From Aliterella atlantica CENA595 (lineage in GTDB: Bacteria; Cyanobacteriota; Cyanobacteriia; Cyanobacteriales; Chroococcidiopsidaceae), in contig NZ_JYON01000016.1 in NCBI RefSeq assembly GCF_000952155.1, forward strand, positions 52,214 through 116,213: a stretch of DNA of 64,000 bases. The letters run 5' to 3'. Positions 15,899 through 25,993 of this stretch are shown here, one piece after another. Within the stretch, counting starts at the first letter, position 1. The number at the start of each line of letters is the position of its first letter. The position numbers and the translations under genes were made by a program. The notes under the pieces are model-generated. The model was not told where the DNA came from and did no database searches. It saw nothing but the letters and a program-made list of their open reading frames with translations.

Positions 15899-18800
15899 TT
15901 ATTTGGCTACGAGAGTAAGGGTACGACGCTTCGTGACCATTTGATAGGCATCAATAATATCGCCTTCCGCCCAGTCATTGAATTTATCGATTCCGATACC
16001 GCATTCGTAGCCTGCATTGACTTCACGCACGTCTTCTTTCATGCGTTTGAGCGAATCAAGACTACCTTCAAACACAACTTTGCCGCCTCGATTGACGCGC
16101 ACTTTGCAGTTGCGGACTAGCTTGCCTGACAGCACGTAGCAACCAGCAACAGCACCGCGACCAACTGTAAACACAGCACGTACTTCGGTTTGACCGAGGG
16201 GTTCTTCTACCAACTCTGGCTCTAGCAGCCCTTCTAAAGCTCCCTGGATGTCTTCTAAGAGTTTGTAGATGATATTGTATTCTCGGACATCTACACCTGC
16301 CTCATCGGCGGCTTGTCTAGCTCCGCTAGCCAGGGTAGTATTGAAGCCCACGATTACAGCATTACTAGCTGCGGCTAAGTCAATATCTGTTTCAGTTATT
16401 TCCCCAGGAGCGGCTAATAGCAAGCGGATTTGCACTTCGTTTTGAGGTAGTTGGCGTAGCGAACTGACGATCGCTTCTAAAGAACCTTGAACGTCGGCTT
16501 TGACAATTAAGTTGAGTTCTTTGAGTTCGCCTTCTTGAGCTTGAGCCGAAAGCGTTGTTAAGGTGGCGCGTCCTTGCATCAAGCGAGATTGACGTTGTTT
16601 GTCGGCTCTATCTGAGGCGATCGCTCGCGCTTCTTTTTCATTCTCGAATACATCGAACTCATCGCCTGCAGCGGGTACTTCGCTCAATCCCAACACTTCT
16701 ACAGCAAAGGATGGGCTAGCGGCATCTACGCGCTGTCCTCTATCGTCAACCATTGCCCGAACCTTACCAAAGGCAGAGCCAGCAACTAAAACATCGCCTA
16801 CTCTTAACGTGCCATTTTGAACTAGCAATGTCGCTACAGAACCTTTAGCTTTATCGAGGTGAGCTTCTACTACAGTTCCTTTTGCCAGACGATCTGGGTT
16901 AGCCGACAGTTCTTCTACTTCTGCTACTAACAAAAGCATCTCTAGCAAGGTATCTAGATTCTCGCCTTTGATCGCGCTTACAGGTGTCATGATGGTTTCG
17001 CCGCCCCATTCTTCCGGTGTCAAGCCGTATTGAGTGAGTTCTTGCTTAACTCGGTCTGGTTGAGCGCCTTCTTTGTCTATTTTATTGATAGCAACTACAA
17101 TTGGCACTTCCGCTGCTTGCGCGTGACTGATTGCTTCAATTGTTTGCGGACGTACGCCGTCATCTGCAGCTACTACTAATACAGCAATATCTGTTACTCT
17201 TGCACCCCGCGCCCGCATGGCTGTAAATGCTTCGTGACCTGGTGTATCGAGGAAAACGATTTGCTGTGGCTTGCCGTCGTGTTCGATATCGACGTGGTAA
17301 GCACCGATATGCTGAGTAATGCCGCCTGCTTCGCCTTGAGCGACTTTGGTTTTGCGAATCGAGTCTAGCAGGGTAGTCTTACCGTGATCTACGTGTCCCA
17401 TAATCGTAACTACAGGTGGACGGCGTTGCAGGTGTTCTAAATCCTCTGCCTCGACCATTTCGGTAACTTTGCGAGCTTCCGCTTCTGGTTCGGCAGTTTC
17501 GACTTCTACGCCTAATTCTCCAGCAACCATGATCACGGTGGGAATATCCAAGTTTTGGGTAATATTCACCGCCATGCCCTTGATAAACAGGATTTTGACA
17601 ATATCTGTATCTGGAACTGCTAATTCATTAGCTAGTTCTTGGACTGTCATCGTGCCTGTAACTATAATTTTCTCTGGGCGATCGCGTTTTTGCTCTGGTT
17701 CGCTACGGCGGCGGTTATCACTGCGCGAGCTAGTTTTTTTGCTTTTAACTGCTGCAGTAGTTGGTGCGGCTGGACTTGATTGCTGCGCTTGTTTGGGCGC
17801 TCTTTGTTTGGGTGGACGGGCAACAGATAAACTAACTTGAACGGGGGCATCAATTCCTAGCTCGTCTGCTAATTCCTCTTCCTCTTCTAGATCGATAATC
17901 GGTTTGAGGCGCTTGAGTTTAGCTGCGGCTTTGCCAGGTTTGATTGAATCTTGCCCTTCATCAATTTCCTCTTCCTGCCATTTCTTCACGCCACCTTTGA
18001 CTGGGCGAGGTAAAGTCGGGCGTTGCAGGAGTTCTTCTGTTTCGTCAATAAGTCTATCGCCGTCGATATCCTCATCAATCGCGCCAATTTCCGTTTCAAT
18101 ACTTGGAGCTTTGGGGCGGACTGGTTTTGGACTTATTGGTTCTAAAACGCGACCTACTTTTGGTCTATTTGTTTCTGTCCCTGGTTGACCTCTGCCTACT
18201 GGTGCATCTGTTCTCGTACCAATTGGACTACCAGGAGGGCGACGTGTTGGGCGCTCTGGTGTCTCTGTTCTTGTTCCTACTGCGCTCTCAGGAGCATTTT
18301 GCTGCTGGTGTTTTCTCAGGATCGGGCGATCGCCAATGTTCAACTGCACGTTTTGGGCTACTTTTGCCACTGCTGGACGATTGGGTGGGGCAATTGGTTG
18401 CGGAGGCTGGGCAATTTCACGCTCTCTTTCCCTTATTGGTGCTACTCGATTGTCTGGCGCTGCACTTTGAGTTTCTAATGCTTCTTTTGGCGCAGCATTT
18501 GGGCTAATCGAGCGATTGGGTTGTGCTGGTTTGATTGGTGCTGGAGGTGGGTTATGAGGACGCGGCTGGCTTGGGGCTTTTAATTGAGATTCTGAGCTAT
18601 TAGCAATTTGCGGCTCCGAGCCGTCTTGGTTGGCGCGTTCTACAATTTTGGGTTTGCGAATTTCTAAGATTTGTTGCTTGTTGGGGGCGGGTTTTGGTCT
18701 ATTGATATTAGCTGCTGGTATGTTTTTGGCATGAACTGCTGATTCTTTCCGCGCAGAGGCAACGCTTGCAGGCTGCTTCATTTGTTTTTCTGCTGCCGAA

Positions 18801-18946
18801 CGAATGCGCTCTGCCTCGCTTTCTGAGATCGTGCTGCTATGACTTTTGACTGCAATATTTAGCTGGTCGCAAATGGATAATATATCTTTGTTATCCAAAT
18901 TCAATTCCTTTGATAAATCGTATATTCTGACTTTGCCGTTGTTCAT
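15899..18946 (-). CDS. infB: Translation initiation factor IF-2
   Basis: About 1015 residues. An N-terminal IF2_N module ([23 protein letters not shown]) is followed by a long Pro/Arg/Gln-rich disordered region (~60-420) and a second IF2_N-like module ([16 protein letters not shown]). Next are the GTPase domain with [12 protein letters not shown] (G1), DTPGHEAF (G3) and NKID (G4), and the C-terminal EF-Tu-like and IF2 C domains. The very long N-terminus is usual in cyanobacteria. The ATG at 18946 has GAGGAAGAG directly upstream and matches the conserved family start, so it is chosen over the in-frame start at 19009. It delivers initiator tRNA to the 30S subunit. Confidence 0.97.
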   Translation of the reverse strand: MNNGKVRIYDLSKELNLDNKDILSICDQLNIAVKSHSSTISESEAERIRSAAEKQMKQPASVASARKESAVHAKNIPAANINRPKPAPNKQQILEIRKPKIVERANQDGSEPQIANSSESQLKAPSQPRPHNPPPAPIKPAQPNRSISPNAAPKEALETQSAAPDNRVAPIREREREIAQPPQPIAPPNRPAVAKVAQNVQLNIGDRPILRKHQQQNAPESAVGTRTETPERPTRRPPGSPIGTRTDAPVGRGQPGTETNRPKVGRVLEPISPKPVRPKAPSIETEIGAIDEDIDGDRLIDETEELLQRPTLPRPVKGGVKKWQEEEIDEGQDSIKPGKAAAKLKRLKPIIDLEEEEELADELGIDAPVQVSLSVARPPKQRAPKQAQQSSPAAPTTAAVKSKKTSSRSDNRRRSEPEQKRDRPEKIIVTGTMTVQELANELAVPDTDIVKILFIKGMAVNITQNLDIPTVIMVAGELGVEVETAEPEAEARKVTEMVEAEDLEHLQRRPPVVTIMGHVDHGKTTLLDSIRKTKVAQGEAGGITQHIGAYHVDIEHDGKPQQIVFLDTPGHEAFTAMRARGARVTDIAVLVVAADDGVRPQTIEAISHAQAAEVPIVVAINKIDKEGAQPDRVKQELTQYGLTPEEWGGETIMTPVSAIKGENLDTLLEMLLLVAEVEELSANPDRLAKGTVVEAHLDKAKGSVATLLVQNGTLRVGDVLVAGSAFGKVRAMVDDRGQRVDAASPSFAVEVLGLSEVPAAGDEFDVFENEKEARAIASDRADKQRQSRLMQGRATLTTLSAQAQEGELKELNLIVKADVQGSLEAIVSSLRQLPQNEVQIRLLLAAPGEITETDIDLAAASNAVIVGFNTTLASGARQAADEAGVDVREYNIIYKLLEDIQGALEGLLEPELVEEPLGQTEVRAVFTVGRGAVAGCYVLSGKLVRNCKVRVNRGGKVVFEGSLDSLKRMKEDVREVNAGYECGIGIDKFNDWAEGDIIDAYQMVTKRRTLTLVAK

Positions 18947-19025
18947 CCACTCTTCCTCTTTACTTGACGGTTGGGTGTGAATGGTCGCCTGGTTTTGTGA
19001 CATTTCCATTCAGTTAAGTCCTGTG

Positions 19026-19217
19026 TTATTGGTTGCCGTTCAAATTTTTGCCCGTGCCTCCAACAAAGAAAGAGAGATGTTTTTCGTTGCTTGAAAGGCA
19101 CACCCGATCGCAATTGTCACCCGCTTGACGACTGGGTTTTGGTTTGCTGGGGATAACGCCTCGCGCTGTCACTTGTTGCTGCCATACTTTTAGCCAAAAT
19201 TTTGCCTTAGCGGACAT
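19026..19217 (-). CDS. Small uncertain frame between ylxR and infB
   Basis: A possible 63-residue basic protein beginning MSAKAKFWLKVWQQQV, open up to 19298 if a further upstream start is used. It is in the operon direction between ylxR and infB. I do not recognise it, there is no good ribosome site, and composition is unremarkable. It may be a real small gene or just open leader sequence of infB. Confidence 0.3.
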   Translation of the reverse strand: MSAKAKFWLKVWQQQVTARGVIPSKPKPSRQAGDNCDRVCLSSNEKHLSFFVGGTGKNLNGNQ

Positions 19218-19508
19218 ATTTTTAGCCTCTAGCCGTCGTTTTGGCAGCCAAGTTATAGGGATGCTTGTGTATGCATGGTTTCTTTTTAGTTCTTGCACTA
19301 ACCTTCTTAAAAATTGTTGATTTTAACGCTGGATTATTTACTAATTTTTTCTATTTTACTATTTTGGCACTAACCTACTATGAAAGTAGTTAACAGACAT
19401 TGACAAGCAATTAGATTTTGCCAGAAGTGCCAAGTTGTTTCGTGTCATCAACAAATGTCAGGATTAGTTTGTGGGTTTGTAAATTTGGTTGCCCAGGCAG
19501 ATTGCTCT

Positions 19509-19754
19509 CTAGTTTAGACGTTGCCACAATGTATCATAAATTGCTGGCGGTATCGATGTACGAAGACTTCGCCCCAATCGATTTTTCTTTTGCGCCGCTT
19601 GCAAGCAATCAACTTGCGGACAAATATAAGCAGATCGTCCCATGCCCCGATCTAATTGTAGCTTCCCTGATGGATAGAGGCGCACAATTTGCCAAAATTC
19701 TTGTTTCAATGCTAGCCGCCGACAGCTAATACAACGGCGGTAGTTGGGTTTCAT
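19509..19754 (-). CDS. ylxR: YlxR family RNA-binding protein (DUF448)
   Basis: An 81-residue protein with the YlxR signature YRRCISCRRLALKQEFWQIVR, GRSAYICPQVDCLQAA and a basic C-terminus. YlxR is a small RNA-binding, nucleoid-associated protein normally encoded between nusA and infB, exactly as here (143 bp after nusA). Length and order match the conserved bacterial nusA-infB operon. Confidence 0.95.
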   Translation of the reverse strand: MKPNYRRCISCRRLALKQEFWQIVRLYPSGKLQLDRGMGRSAYICPQVDCLQAAQKKNRLGRSLRTSIPPAIYDTLWQRLN

Positions 19755-19897
19755 TTAGTAGTTTTGAGCCAGTGAATTTTGAATTTTGAGTTATTGGGGA
19801 TGGTGTCAAGGGGGAGCAGGAGGGAGATCGTTATTATAGCTTGAGGGTGTTGCTGGTAGTAGCTAGAGACTTTTTGTCTCCCCCCGTTTTTGACTAA

Positions 19898-21202
19898 TCA
19901 AACTGGAAGATCGGTTGGCTCTGTTTCTTGCTCGGTTTCGTAGTCTTCTTCGTAGTCTTCGTAGTCTGATTCAGCTTCCGCATCTGCTGCTGCGGCTTCT
20001 GCGGCTTCGGCTTCGGCTTGTGCTTGGTATTGTGCTGCTAGTTCGGCAAACTTGGTATCTTCGGCAGCGCGATCGTATTTTTCACGGTCTTTGATATCGA
20101 TTTTCCAACCAGTCAAACGCGCTGCTAGTCGGACGTTTTGCCCTTCTTTACCAATAGCTAAACTAAGCTGATCTTCGGCAACTAATACGTGTGTTTGGCG
20201 GTTGTCTGGATTCATTAGGCGCACTTCATCTACTCGCGCTGGACTTAAAGCATTGGCAATGTATGTTGCGGGATCGGGCGACCAACGAATTACGTCGATT
20301 TTTTCGCCACGCAATTCGTTTACTACTACCTGAATCCGCGAACCTCTAGCTCCAATGCACGCTCCTACTGGGTCTACATCTCTTTCTAAGGTATCTACAG
20401 CAATTTTTGTCCGAGGACCAACATAACGCGATGGCGGATTGGCTTCTCTAGCTACAGCGACAATTCTAACGACCTCATCTTCAATTTCTGGGACTTCGTT
20501 GGCGAATAAATATACTACCAAACCTGCATCCGCGCGGGAAACTAATAGCTGCGGACCGCGTTGCTGACCTTGGCTGACTTTTTTGAGATAGACTTTGAAA
20601 GTTGCATTGGCGCGATAGTTGTCGTTGGGTAACTGTTCGCGCTTGGGTAGTTCGGCTTCTACTTCTGGTTGACCGAAGCCGCTATTTACTGCCATAATTA
20701 CCGATTGCCGTTCAAATCTCAGCACTCTAGCTTGAAGCACAGTGCTTTCGAGGTCTTGAAATTCCTCTTGGATCATTTGACGTTGCTGATCCCGCAGTTT
20801 TTGCGCTAACACCTGCTTGGTTTGCATTGCTGCCATGCGTCCGAAGTCGCGTTGTTCGGGGGTAACATCGAGGATAACTTCGCTGCCTAGTTGTGCCTCT
20901 GCTTCAAATTCTTGCACTTCGCGCAGAGCAATTTGGTGATCGGGATCGTTAACTTCTTCGACGATAGTTTTAGTCGAAAGCACGCGAAAGCCTTCATCGT
21001 CTACATCTAGTTCTACTTCAAAGTTGTCAAAGTATTCTTCATCAAAAGTACGTTTATCTAAATTTTGAGCGCGGCGATAGCGTTCGTAACCTTTAAGCAA
21101 GGCTTCTCGTAAAGCTGCTTGGACAGCGTGTTTGGGTAAATTGCGATCGCGACTAATACTATCTATTAATTCTTGAAGTCCAGGAAGACTGACCATTGAC
21201 AT
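19898..21202 (-). CDS. nusA: Transcription termination/antitermination factor NusA
   Basis: A 434-residue NusA. It has an N-terminal RNA-polymerase-binding domain (residues 1-~135), an S1 domain, and KH1/KH2 domains (VGACIGARGSRIQ at ~280 and LAIGKEGQNVRLAARLTGWKIDI at ~350). The C-terminus is an acidic Glu/Ala/Asp tail (EAEAAEAAAADAEAESDYEDYEEDYE) instead of the AR repeats of E. coli. It acts in pausing, termination and antitermination. AGAGG lies upstream of the ATG at 21202; a second ATG two codons on is possible. Operon order rimP-nusA-ylxR-infB is standard. Confidence 0.97.
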   Translation of the reverse strand: MSMVSLPGLQELIDSISRDRNLPKHAVQAALREALLKGYERYRRAQNLDKRTFDEEYFDNFEVELDVDDEGFRVLSTKTIVEEVNDPDHQIALREVQEFEAEAQLGSEVILDVTPEQRDFGRMAAMQTKQVLAQKLRDQQRQMIQEEFQDLESTVLQARVLRFERQSVIMAVNSGFGQPEVEAELPKREQLPNDNYRANATFKVYLKKVSQGQQRGPQLLVSRADAGLVVYLFANEVPEIEDEVVRIVAVAREANPPSRYVGPRTKIAVDTLERDVDPVGACIGARGSRIQVVVNELRGEKIDVIRWSPDPATYIANALSPARVDEVRLMNPDNRQTHVLVAEDQLSLAIGKEGQNVRLAARLTGWKIDIKDREKYDRAAEDTKFAELAAQYQAQAEAEAAEAAAADAEAESDYEDYEEDYETEQETEPTDLPV

Positions 21203-21308
21203 AACGTAGACCTCTGTAGGGAATGAATGGGGAGCAGGGAGAGATTTAATAGTTAGCAGTTGAGTTTTGGTAGCTGGTAACTGGTCACTGGTAACTGGTC
21301 ACTGTTTT

Positions 21309-21770
21309 TTAACGGCGTTCGTTGAGTTGGACTTTGCTAATTAGGGAACGGGGGATAGCGATCGCTCGACCTTTTTGATTGAGGTACACAAAGTTGTCGT
21401 CGCGGCGAATTAGTTGTCCTGTCCATTCTTGCTGTCCGTCGAAAGGTTCGGACGTGGCGACGATAACAGCAAACCCTTTGAAGGATATAAATTCGCGATC
21501 GCTTGTTAATTGACGGGAAATCCCTGGACTAGATATTTCTAATACATAGGCATCGGCAATAATGTTTGCCTCGTCAAGAGTGGCTTCTAGCGCTCTACTC
21601 ATGCGTTCGCAGTCATCTAACCCCGTATCTTGCTGAGGATTGCGAATATCTACGCGCAAGATGGGCGGGTTTTGATTGGTGTGAAAAACTGCGCCAACTA
21701 CCTCTAGTTGCAGTTGTTCGGCTACTGGTGTCGCTAATTCAATTATTTGGGGGATCAAAGGGTGAGCCAT
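21309..21770 (-). CDS. rimP: Ribosome maturation factor RimP
   Basis: A 153-residue RimP with an N-terminal alpha/beta domain ([29 protein letters not shown]), the [13 protein letters not shown] motif and a C-terminal Sm-like beta domain. It is needed for maturation of the 30S subunit. The ATG at 21770 gives the conserved start [19 protein letters not shown]. An in-frame GTG at 21803 would add 11 residues that lie inside a terminator hairpin, so it is not preferred. The start is only ~10 nt after that hairpin's T-run. Confidence 0.95.
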   Translation of the reverse strand: MAHPLIPQIIELATPVAEQLQLEVVGAVFHTNQNPPILRVDIRNPQQDTGLDDCERMSRALEATLDEANIIADAYVLEISSPGISRQLTSDREFISFKGFAVIVATSEPFDGQQEWTGQLIRRDDNFVYLNQKGRAIAIPRSLISKVQLNERR

Positions 21771-21779
21771 TTTACGCCA

Positions 21780-21804
21780 TAAAAAAAGCGGGCGGATACC
21801 CACT
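21780..21804 (-). terminator. Terminator/possible attenuator just before rimP
   Basis: On the minus strand: AGTGGG-TATCCG-CCCGCT followed by seven T, ending ~10 nt before the rimP ATG. A second nested hairpin (ACTTC at 21802-21806 with GAAGT at 21828-21832, inner TTAGA/TCTAA) shares three bases with the terminator stem, so the two folds compete. It could terminate the upstream ABC operon or attenuate the rimP operon. Confidence 0.7.
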
Positions 21805-21945
21805 TCCTGAGAAATTAGATTTTCTAAGAAGTTTTTGAGAGCGAATCGAGGGCGATTCGTCTCTAACTTGAGTCTATCGCATTCACGGACGAGCGTGTGG
21901 GAACAGATGCCAATAATAGAGTGCCACCACGTTCAAATAGTAGAT

Positions 21946-22971
21946 TTAGTAACGAATGCGGGGATCTATATAAGCATTCAAAATGTCGATCGCAATACTA
22001 GCGAACACTACTATAGCGGCGAAAAATACTAAAATCCCCTGTACTGTAGGATAGTCGCGTAATGAGATTGCTTCATACAAGCGATTTGCTAAACCTGGCC
22101 AAGAAAATGTTACTTCTGTTAATACTGCCCCACCTAGTAAGGAAGCAAATGTTAGTCCCAAAATTGTAATTACCGGAATCAAGGCATTTTTCAAGGCGTG
22201 GGAGATGATTATTTTCCGTTCGCCAATACCTCTAGCGCGGGCTGCTTCTACGTAATCAGCTTTAAGAGTTTGCTTGAGGTTGACGCGGACAATGCGCTCA
22301 AATATGCCGCTGAGGAGAACCCCCAGAGTAACACTAGGCAAAAATAAGTAGTACAAAGCTGTGAAAAAGTAACCCAAGTTGCCACTAAGTAAGCTGTCTA
22401 TAGTGTATAAACCTGTAGGACCTAGTGGCGGGACTAAAAATGAAGGAAAGCGAGTGCCTAAAGGAAACCAGCCTAGCTGTACTGAGAAAATTAACTGAAC
22501 GAGCATTCCTACCCAAAATAAAGGTAGGGCGTAAGTAATAATTCCAAACAATCGCCCACCTACATCTAAAAAAGAGTTGGGGCGAGAAGCAGAAAGTACG
22601 CCGACACCGATACCAACTAACAAAGCAACTGCCATACTACAGACAGCTAGTTCTACAGTGGCGGGAAAATATTGCCCAATCGTATCCCAAACTACTTCCC
22701 CTTGGCTAGTAATGGAGGTTCCAAGGTCTAGGCGCAGCAGATTTCCTAAGTAACGAATATATTGCAGCCACAAGGGGTCTAATAATCCTAAACGTTCGCG
22801 GTACTCTTGCTTAACGCTTTCGGGGGCGCGGACTCCAAGTACGGCATCAACTGGATCTCCTGGTGTCGCTCGCAGGAGCAAAAATACTACTGTGGTAATT
22901 GTTAGCAACATTAAAGGTGCTAATAATAAGCGCACGAGGACATAGTATTGCAGAGATTTGGATCTAGACAT
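21946..22971 (-). CDS. DppB/OppB-type ABC transporter permease
   Basis: A 341-residue inner-membrane permease with about six membrane helices. It has the DppB N-terminal signature (VVFLLLRATPGDPVDAVLG) and the EAA loop ADYVEAARARGIGERKIIISHALKNALIPVI for ATPase contact. It imports peptides, nickel or similar small solutes together with the lipoprotein encoded 2 bp upstream. ATG at 22971 is chosen because AAGGA stands 6 nt before it and it begins right after the upstream stop. The DppC-type partner permease and a dedicated Dpp ATPase are not adjacent. Confidence 0.93.
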   Translation of the reverse strand: MSRSKSLQYYVLVRLLLAPLMLLTITTVVFLLLRATPGDPVDAVLGVRAPESVKQEYRERLGLLDPLWLQYIRYLGNLLRLDLGTSITSQGEVVWDTIGQYFPATVELAVCSMAVALLVGIGVGVLSASRPNSFLDVGGRLFGIITYALPLFWVGMLVQLIFSVQLGWFPLGTRFPSFLVPPLGPTGLYTIDSLLSGNLGYFFTALYYLFLPSVTLGVLLSGIFERIVRVNLKQTLKADYVEAARARGIGERKIIISHALKNALIPVITILGLTFASLLGGAVLTEVTFSWPGLANRLYEAISLRDYPTVQGILVFFAAIVVFASIAIDILNAYIDPRIRY

Positions 22972-22973
22972 AC

Positions 22974-24620
22974 TTATCCTTTTTTGATTTGCCAAAGAGG
23001 GAGCTTGAGGATCGGATCTATTTGTAAGCCTTGCAATCCTTTTTGCCCGAAAGCATAGTCTTTACTTTGGACTAAGGGAACGGCGGGTACATCTGTTGCT
23101 ACTAATTGTTGAATTTCGCCAATAATTTTTTGTCTGGCTTGGGGATTTTGTTCTTGGCGTTGCTGGGCGATTAGTTTGTTCATGCGATCGCTATAATAAA
23201 ACGATCCTTGGCTCTGACTTGCTCCTTCTGTACAACCAGCAGCGGCGCTGCCTTTGGTACAACTTAAAAATGGTTGAATGTAGTTATCAGGATCGCCGAA
23301 GTCTGGATACCAGTCAAGTAAGGCAATTTGATAAAGTCCTTTACCAATATTGGCAAAAAATGTCGTCGATTCTTCCGCTTGCGGCTGAATTTGCACTATG
23401 CCTTCTAGTCTTTGGCTGGCGTACTCTCTCAATGTGCTAGCAATTTGTTCTCTAGTGAGTGAGTTAGCTGGATAAAATACTTCTAACCTTAATGGATTAG
23501 TGGCGTTATATCCTGCTTGCGCTAACAGTTCTTTTGCTCTGGCTACATTGCCATCGCCGTACTGAGTTTGAAATGTCGGTTGATAGCCGCTCACGGTACT
23601 GGGAATCATGCTGTAGAGCGCCTCTGCTTGCTTTTTATACACGCGCTCGGTGATGATTGAGCGATCTATCGCTGCTGCTAATGCCTGTCTAACTACCACA
23701 TTATCTAGCGGCTTTTGCTTGACATTTAGCATCATGTGTGTCACTACATTACTTTGTTCTTCTAGTGCTTGCCAGCCGTTTTTGGTTGCTTGTTGTTTCA
23801 GGCTTTCTACTTGTTCGGGATCGAAGGTTTGGTAAGCAATATCTACTCCACCTGTACGGAAAGTATTGTATAAATTGGCAGAACTGGTAAGAATTTGGAA
23901 GTCAATTCCTGGGCTTGGTGGTTTTGTCCCCCAATACTTAGGAAAAGCATCCATCCTGACTAATTGTGGCGTAAATTGCACTAATTTGTAAGGACCTGTA
24001 CCGACAAAAATATTAGGTTTAAATTTGCCAGCACCAATTTCATAAGCTTTGGGCGAAATCGCGCACATTCCTGGAAAAGCTAGCAGAGAAGGAAAGGCTG
24101 CAAAAGCATTTTTGAGCTTAATCGTGAGTTCGTAATCTCCCGATGCTGTCACCGACTCAACAACATCAGATAATAGTGCTGCTGGTTTGCCGCCATTTTG
24201 GATAAATCGGTTGAGAGAAAATGCCATTGCTTCGGCATTAAAAGGCGTGTCATCGTGGAAAATAACGCCTTGACGCAGGGGAATTATATAATTAAGCCCG
24301 TCTGGACTAACTTTTGGTAAAGCAGTGGCAAGTTGGGGTTCTAGTTCGTCCGTACCGATTTTGTAAGTGTAAAGGCGATCGCTCAAACTTGTCATCACAT
24401 TATTGCCTGCAAGTTCGTAATTATCGGCAGGGTCCAATGTGCGCGGTCTTAAAGTCGTACCTACAGTTAAGCGACTACTACCTGCTGCGTTTGGTGTAGT
24501 TGTTTGTTGGGTATTGGGACGAGTGCAGCTAACAACTAGCAAGCAACATAAAGACGCTAAAGCTAAAAATTTTCCTAATGATGTCCATCGGCGGATAGAC
24601 GAGTCAAGCCAATCGATCAT
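22974..24620 (-). CDS. ABC transporter substrate-binding lipoprotein (SBP_bac_5)
   Basis: A 548-residue extracytoplasmic solute-binding protein of the peptide/nickel family. A lipoprotein signal ends LCCLLVVSC (residues ~22-32, lipobox Cys32). Then come the family-5 motifs LRPRTLDPADNYELAGNNVM near the N-terminus and KYWGTKPPSPGIDFQIL and VVVRQALAAAIDRSII in the middle. Length is typical. The gene lies 30 bp after an ATPase gene and 2 bp before the permease gene. The ligand cannot be deduced. Confidence 0.93.
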   Translation of the reverse strand: MIDWLDSSIRRWTSLGKFLALASLCCLLVVSCTRPNTQQTTTPNAAGSSRLTVGTTLRPRTLDPADNYELAGNNVMTSLSDRLYTYKIGTDELEPQLATALPKVSPDGLNYIIPLRQGVIFHDDTPFNAEAMAFSLNRFIQNGGKPAALLSDVVESVTASGDYELTIKLKNAFAAFPSLLAFPGMCAISPKAYEIGAGKFKPNIFVGTGPYKLVQFTPQLVRMDAFPKYWGTKPPSPGIDFQILTSSANLYNTFRTGGVDIAYQTFDPEQVESLKQQATKNGWQALEEQSNVVTHMMLNVKQKPLDNVVVRQALAAAIDRSIITERVYKKQAEALYSMIPSTVSGYQPTFQTQYGDGNVARAKELLAQAGYNATNPLRLEVFYPANSLTREQIASTLREYASQRLEGIVQIQPQAEESTTFFANIGKGLYQIALLDWYPDFGDPDNYIQPFLSCTKGSAAAGCTEGASQSQGSFYYSDRMNKLIAQQRQEQNPQARQKIIGEIQQLVATDVPAVPLVQSKDYAFGQKGLQGLQIDPILKLPLWQIKKG

Positions 24621-24650
24621 GTTTTAATCTTTTACAGAATTGCAACTAAA

Positions 24651-25667
24651 TTAAATTGAATAGTACAACGGAAACGATTTAGCTTCTTTGGGCTTGACGT
24701 AAACTCTTTGTTCGGGTTCCAAATTTAGTTGGTCGAATCTATCGCGCGTTAGGTGCGCTGTAACTACTTGCCCGTCGTCTAACGTTAGTTCTGCCTGAAT
24801 TTCCCAGCCTAAATGAATTAGTCGACTAACTCTAGCTGGTACAGTGCTACCGTTTTGTTCTCGTTCAATAACTACATCTTGAGGACGCAAAAACATTTCC
24901 GGATGAGCGGAGTCAAACCCATTGCCCTGAAAAATGCGCGATGAGCTAGGTAATACGTTGACCGGACCAATAAAACTCATCACAAATGCTGTGGCTGGAT
25001 GGTCGTAGATTTGGGCTGGGGTTCCTATTTGTTCGACTTTGCCTTTATTCATTACTACCAATTCGTCAGACACTTCCATTGCTTCTTCTTGGTCGTGGGT
25101 GACAAATACTGTAGTAACGTGAACTTCATCGTGCAGCCTTCGCAGCCAGGCGCGTAAGTCTTTGCGGACTTTGGCATCAAGAGCGCCAAAAGGTTCGTCT
25201 AGTAATAATACTTGCGGCTGTACTGCTAGCGCTCTGGCTAAAGCTACCCTTTGCCTTTGACCGCCGGAAAGTTGGGATGGATAGCGATCGCCAAGTCCTG
25301 TAAGCTGAACTAATTCTAATAGTTCGTTGACCCGCGATTTAACTTTGGCTTTGCCTGTCTTACGAATATCTAAACCAAAGGCGATATTTTCGCGCACGCT
25401 CATGTGCTTGAACAAAGCATAATGTTGAAAGACAAAGCCAATATTGCGTTCTTGCACGCTTTGCTGTGTAGCATCTTTGCCCGTAAGCCAAATTTTGCCA
25501 CTATCTGGCATTTCTAAGCCTGCTATCAGCCTGAGCAAAGTAGATTTACCCGACCCCGATGGTCCTAACAAGGCAACTAGCGATCCACTTTCAATTTCTA
25601 GACTAACTCGATCTACTGCTTGGAAACTGCCAAATTTTTTGGATACGTTTTCAACAACAATGCCCAC
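24651..25667 (-). CDS. CysA-type ABC transporter ATP-binding protein
   Basis: A 338-residue ATPase: Walker [15 protein letters not shown]-loop [12 protein letters not shown], signature [15 protein letters not shown], Walker [13 protein letters not shown], then a C-terminal TOBE-like domain ([11 protein letters not shown]...). The whole sequence reads as the sulfate/thiosulfate importer subunit CysA. Yet it is followed directly by a peptide-type binding protein and permease, with no CysT/CysW nearby. The GTG at 25667 gives the conserved start [19 protein letters not shown] and has AGAGG 8 nt upstream, so it is preferred over the upstream in-frame start. It may serve sulfate permeases encoded elsewhere. 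Confidence 0.9.
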   Translation of the reverse strand: MGIVVENVSKKFGSFQAVDRVSLEIESGSLVALLGPSGSGKSTLLRLIAGLEMPDSGKIWLTGKDATQQSVQERNIGFVFQHYALFKHMSVRENIAFGLDIRKTGKAKVKSRVNELLELVQLTGLGDRYPSQLSGGQRQRVALARALAVQPQVLLLDEPFGALDAKVRKDLRAWLRRLHDEVHVTTVFVTHDQEEAMEVSDELVVMNKGKVEQIGTPAQIYDHPATAFVMSFIGPVNVLPSSSRIFQGNGFDSAHPEMFLRPQDVVIEREQNGSTVPARVSRLIHLGWEIQAELTLDDGQVVTAHLTRDRFDQLNLEPEQRVYVKPKEAKSFPLYYSI

Positions 25668-25861
25668 GACGGAACCTCTGCATGAATATGAAGGGCGCAA
25701 TGTATAAATTTAGCTTTTATCTTAAGCACTTTTTATACTTTATTTTAATTTCCCTGTTTATCGGTAGGAATACTGTAGTTTTATAGCATAAATTGACCGC
25801 CTAACTAAAGAAACAACTGCTCACTGGTCACTGACCGAGTGCGTCGCCGCGCTCAAGCCAA

Positions 25862-25901
25862 GCGAGTTTTCGGGATAGAGGATTCTATCCCGAAAACTCG
25901 C
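25862..25901. repeat. Perfect 18-bp inverted repeat
   Basis: GCGAGTTTTCGGGATAGA, a 4-nt loop (GGAT), then the exact complement. Neither side is followed by a T-run, so it is not a typical terminator. It lies between the ATPase gene and the left end of the tnpB element and outside the inferred element boundary. Confidence 0.85.
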
Positions 25902-25993
25902 GCCCTAAATTCATTTATGGGGGTTAGCGGCAGGCGATTAAAATCGCCGTGAATAAAGTACCTATAATTTATTCATTATATTATAATACTGTT

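Noticed and set aside
17469..18507. Several long plus-strand frames opposite infB
   Set aside because: They mirror the low-complexity N-terminal region of IF-2; the minus-strand protein is unmistakable.
19418..19729. A 103-codon plus-strand frame opposite ylxR
   Set aside because: YlxR on the minus strand is conserved and in its usual operon place; the opposite frame has no recognisable features.
25667..25700. The upstream in-frame start of the CysA-like ATPase (11 extra residues)
   Set aside because: The extra residues are not family-like, while the GTG at 25667 has a ribosome site and the conserved N-terminus.
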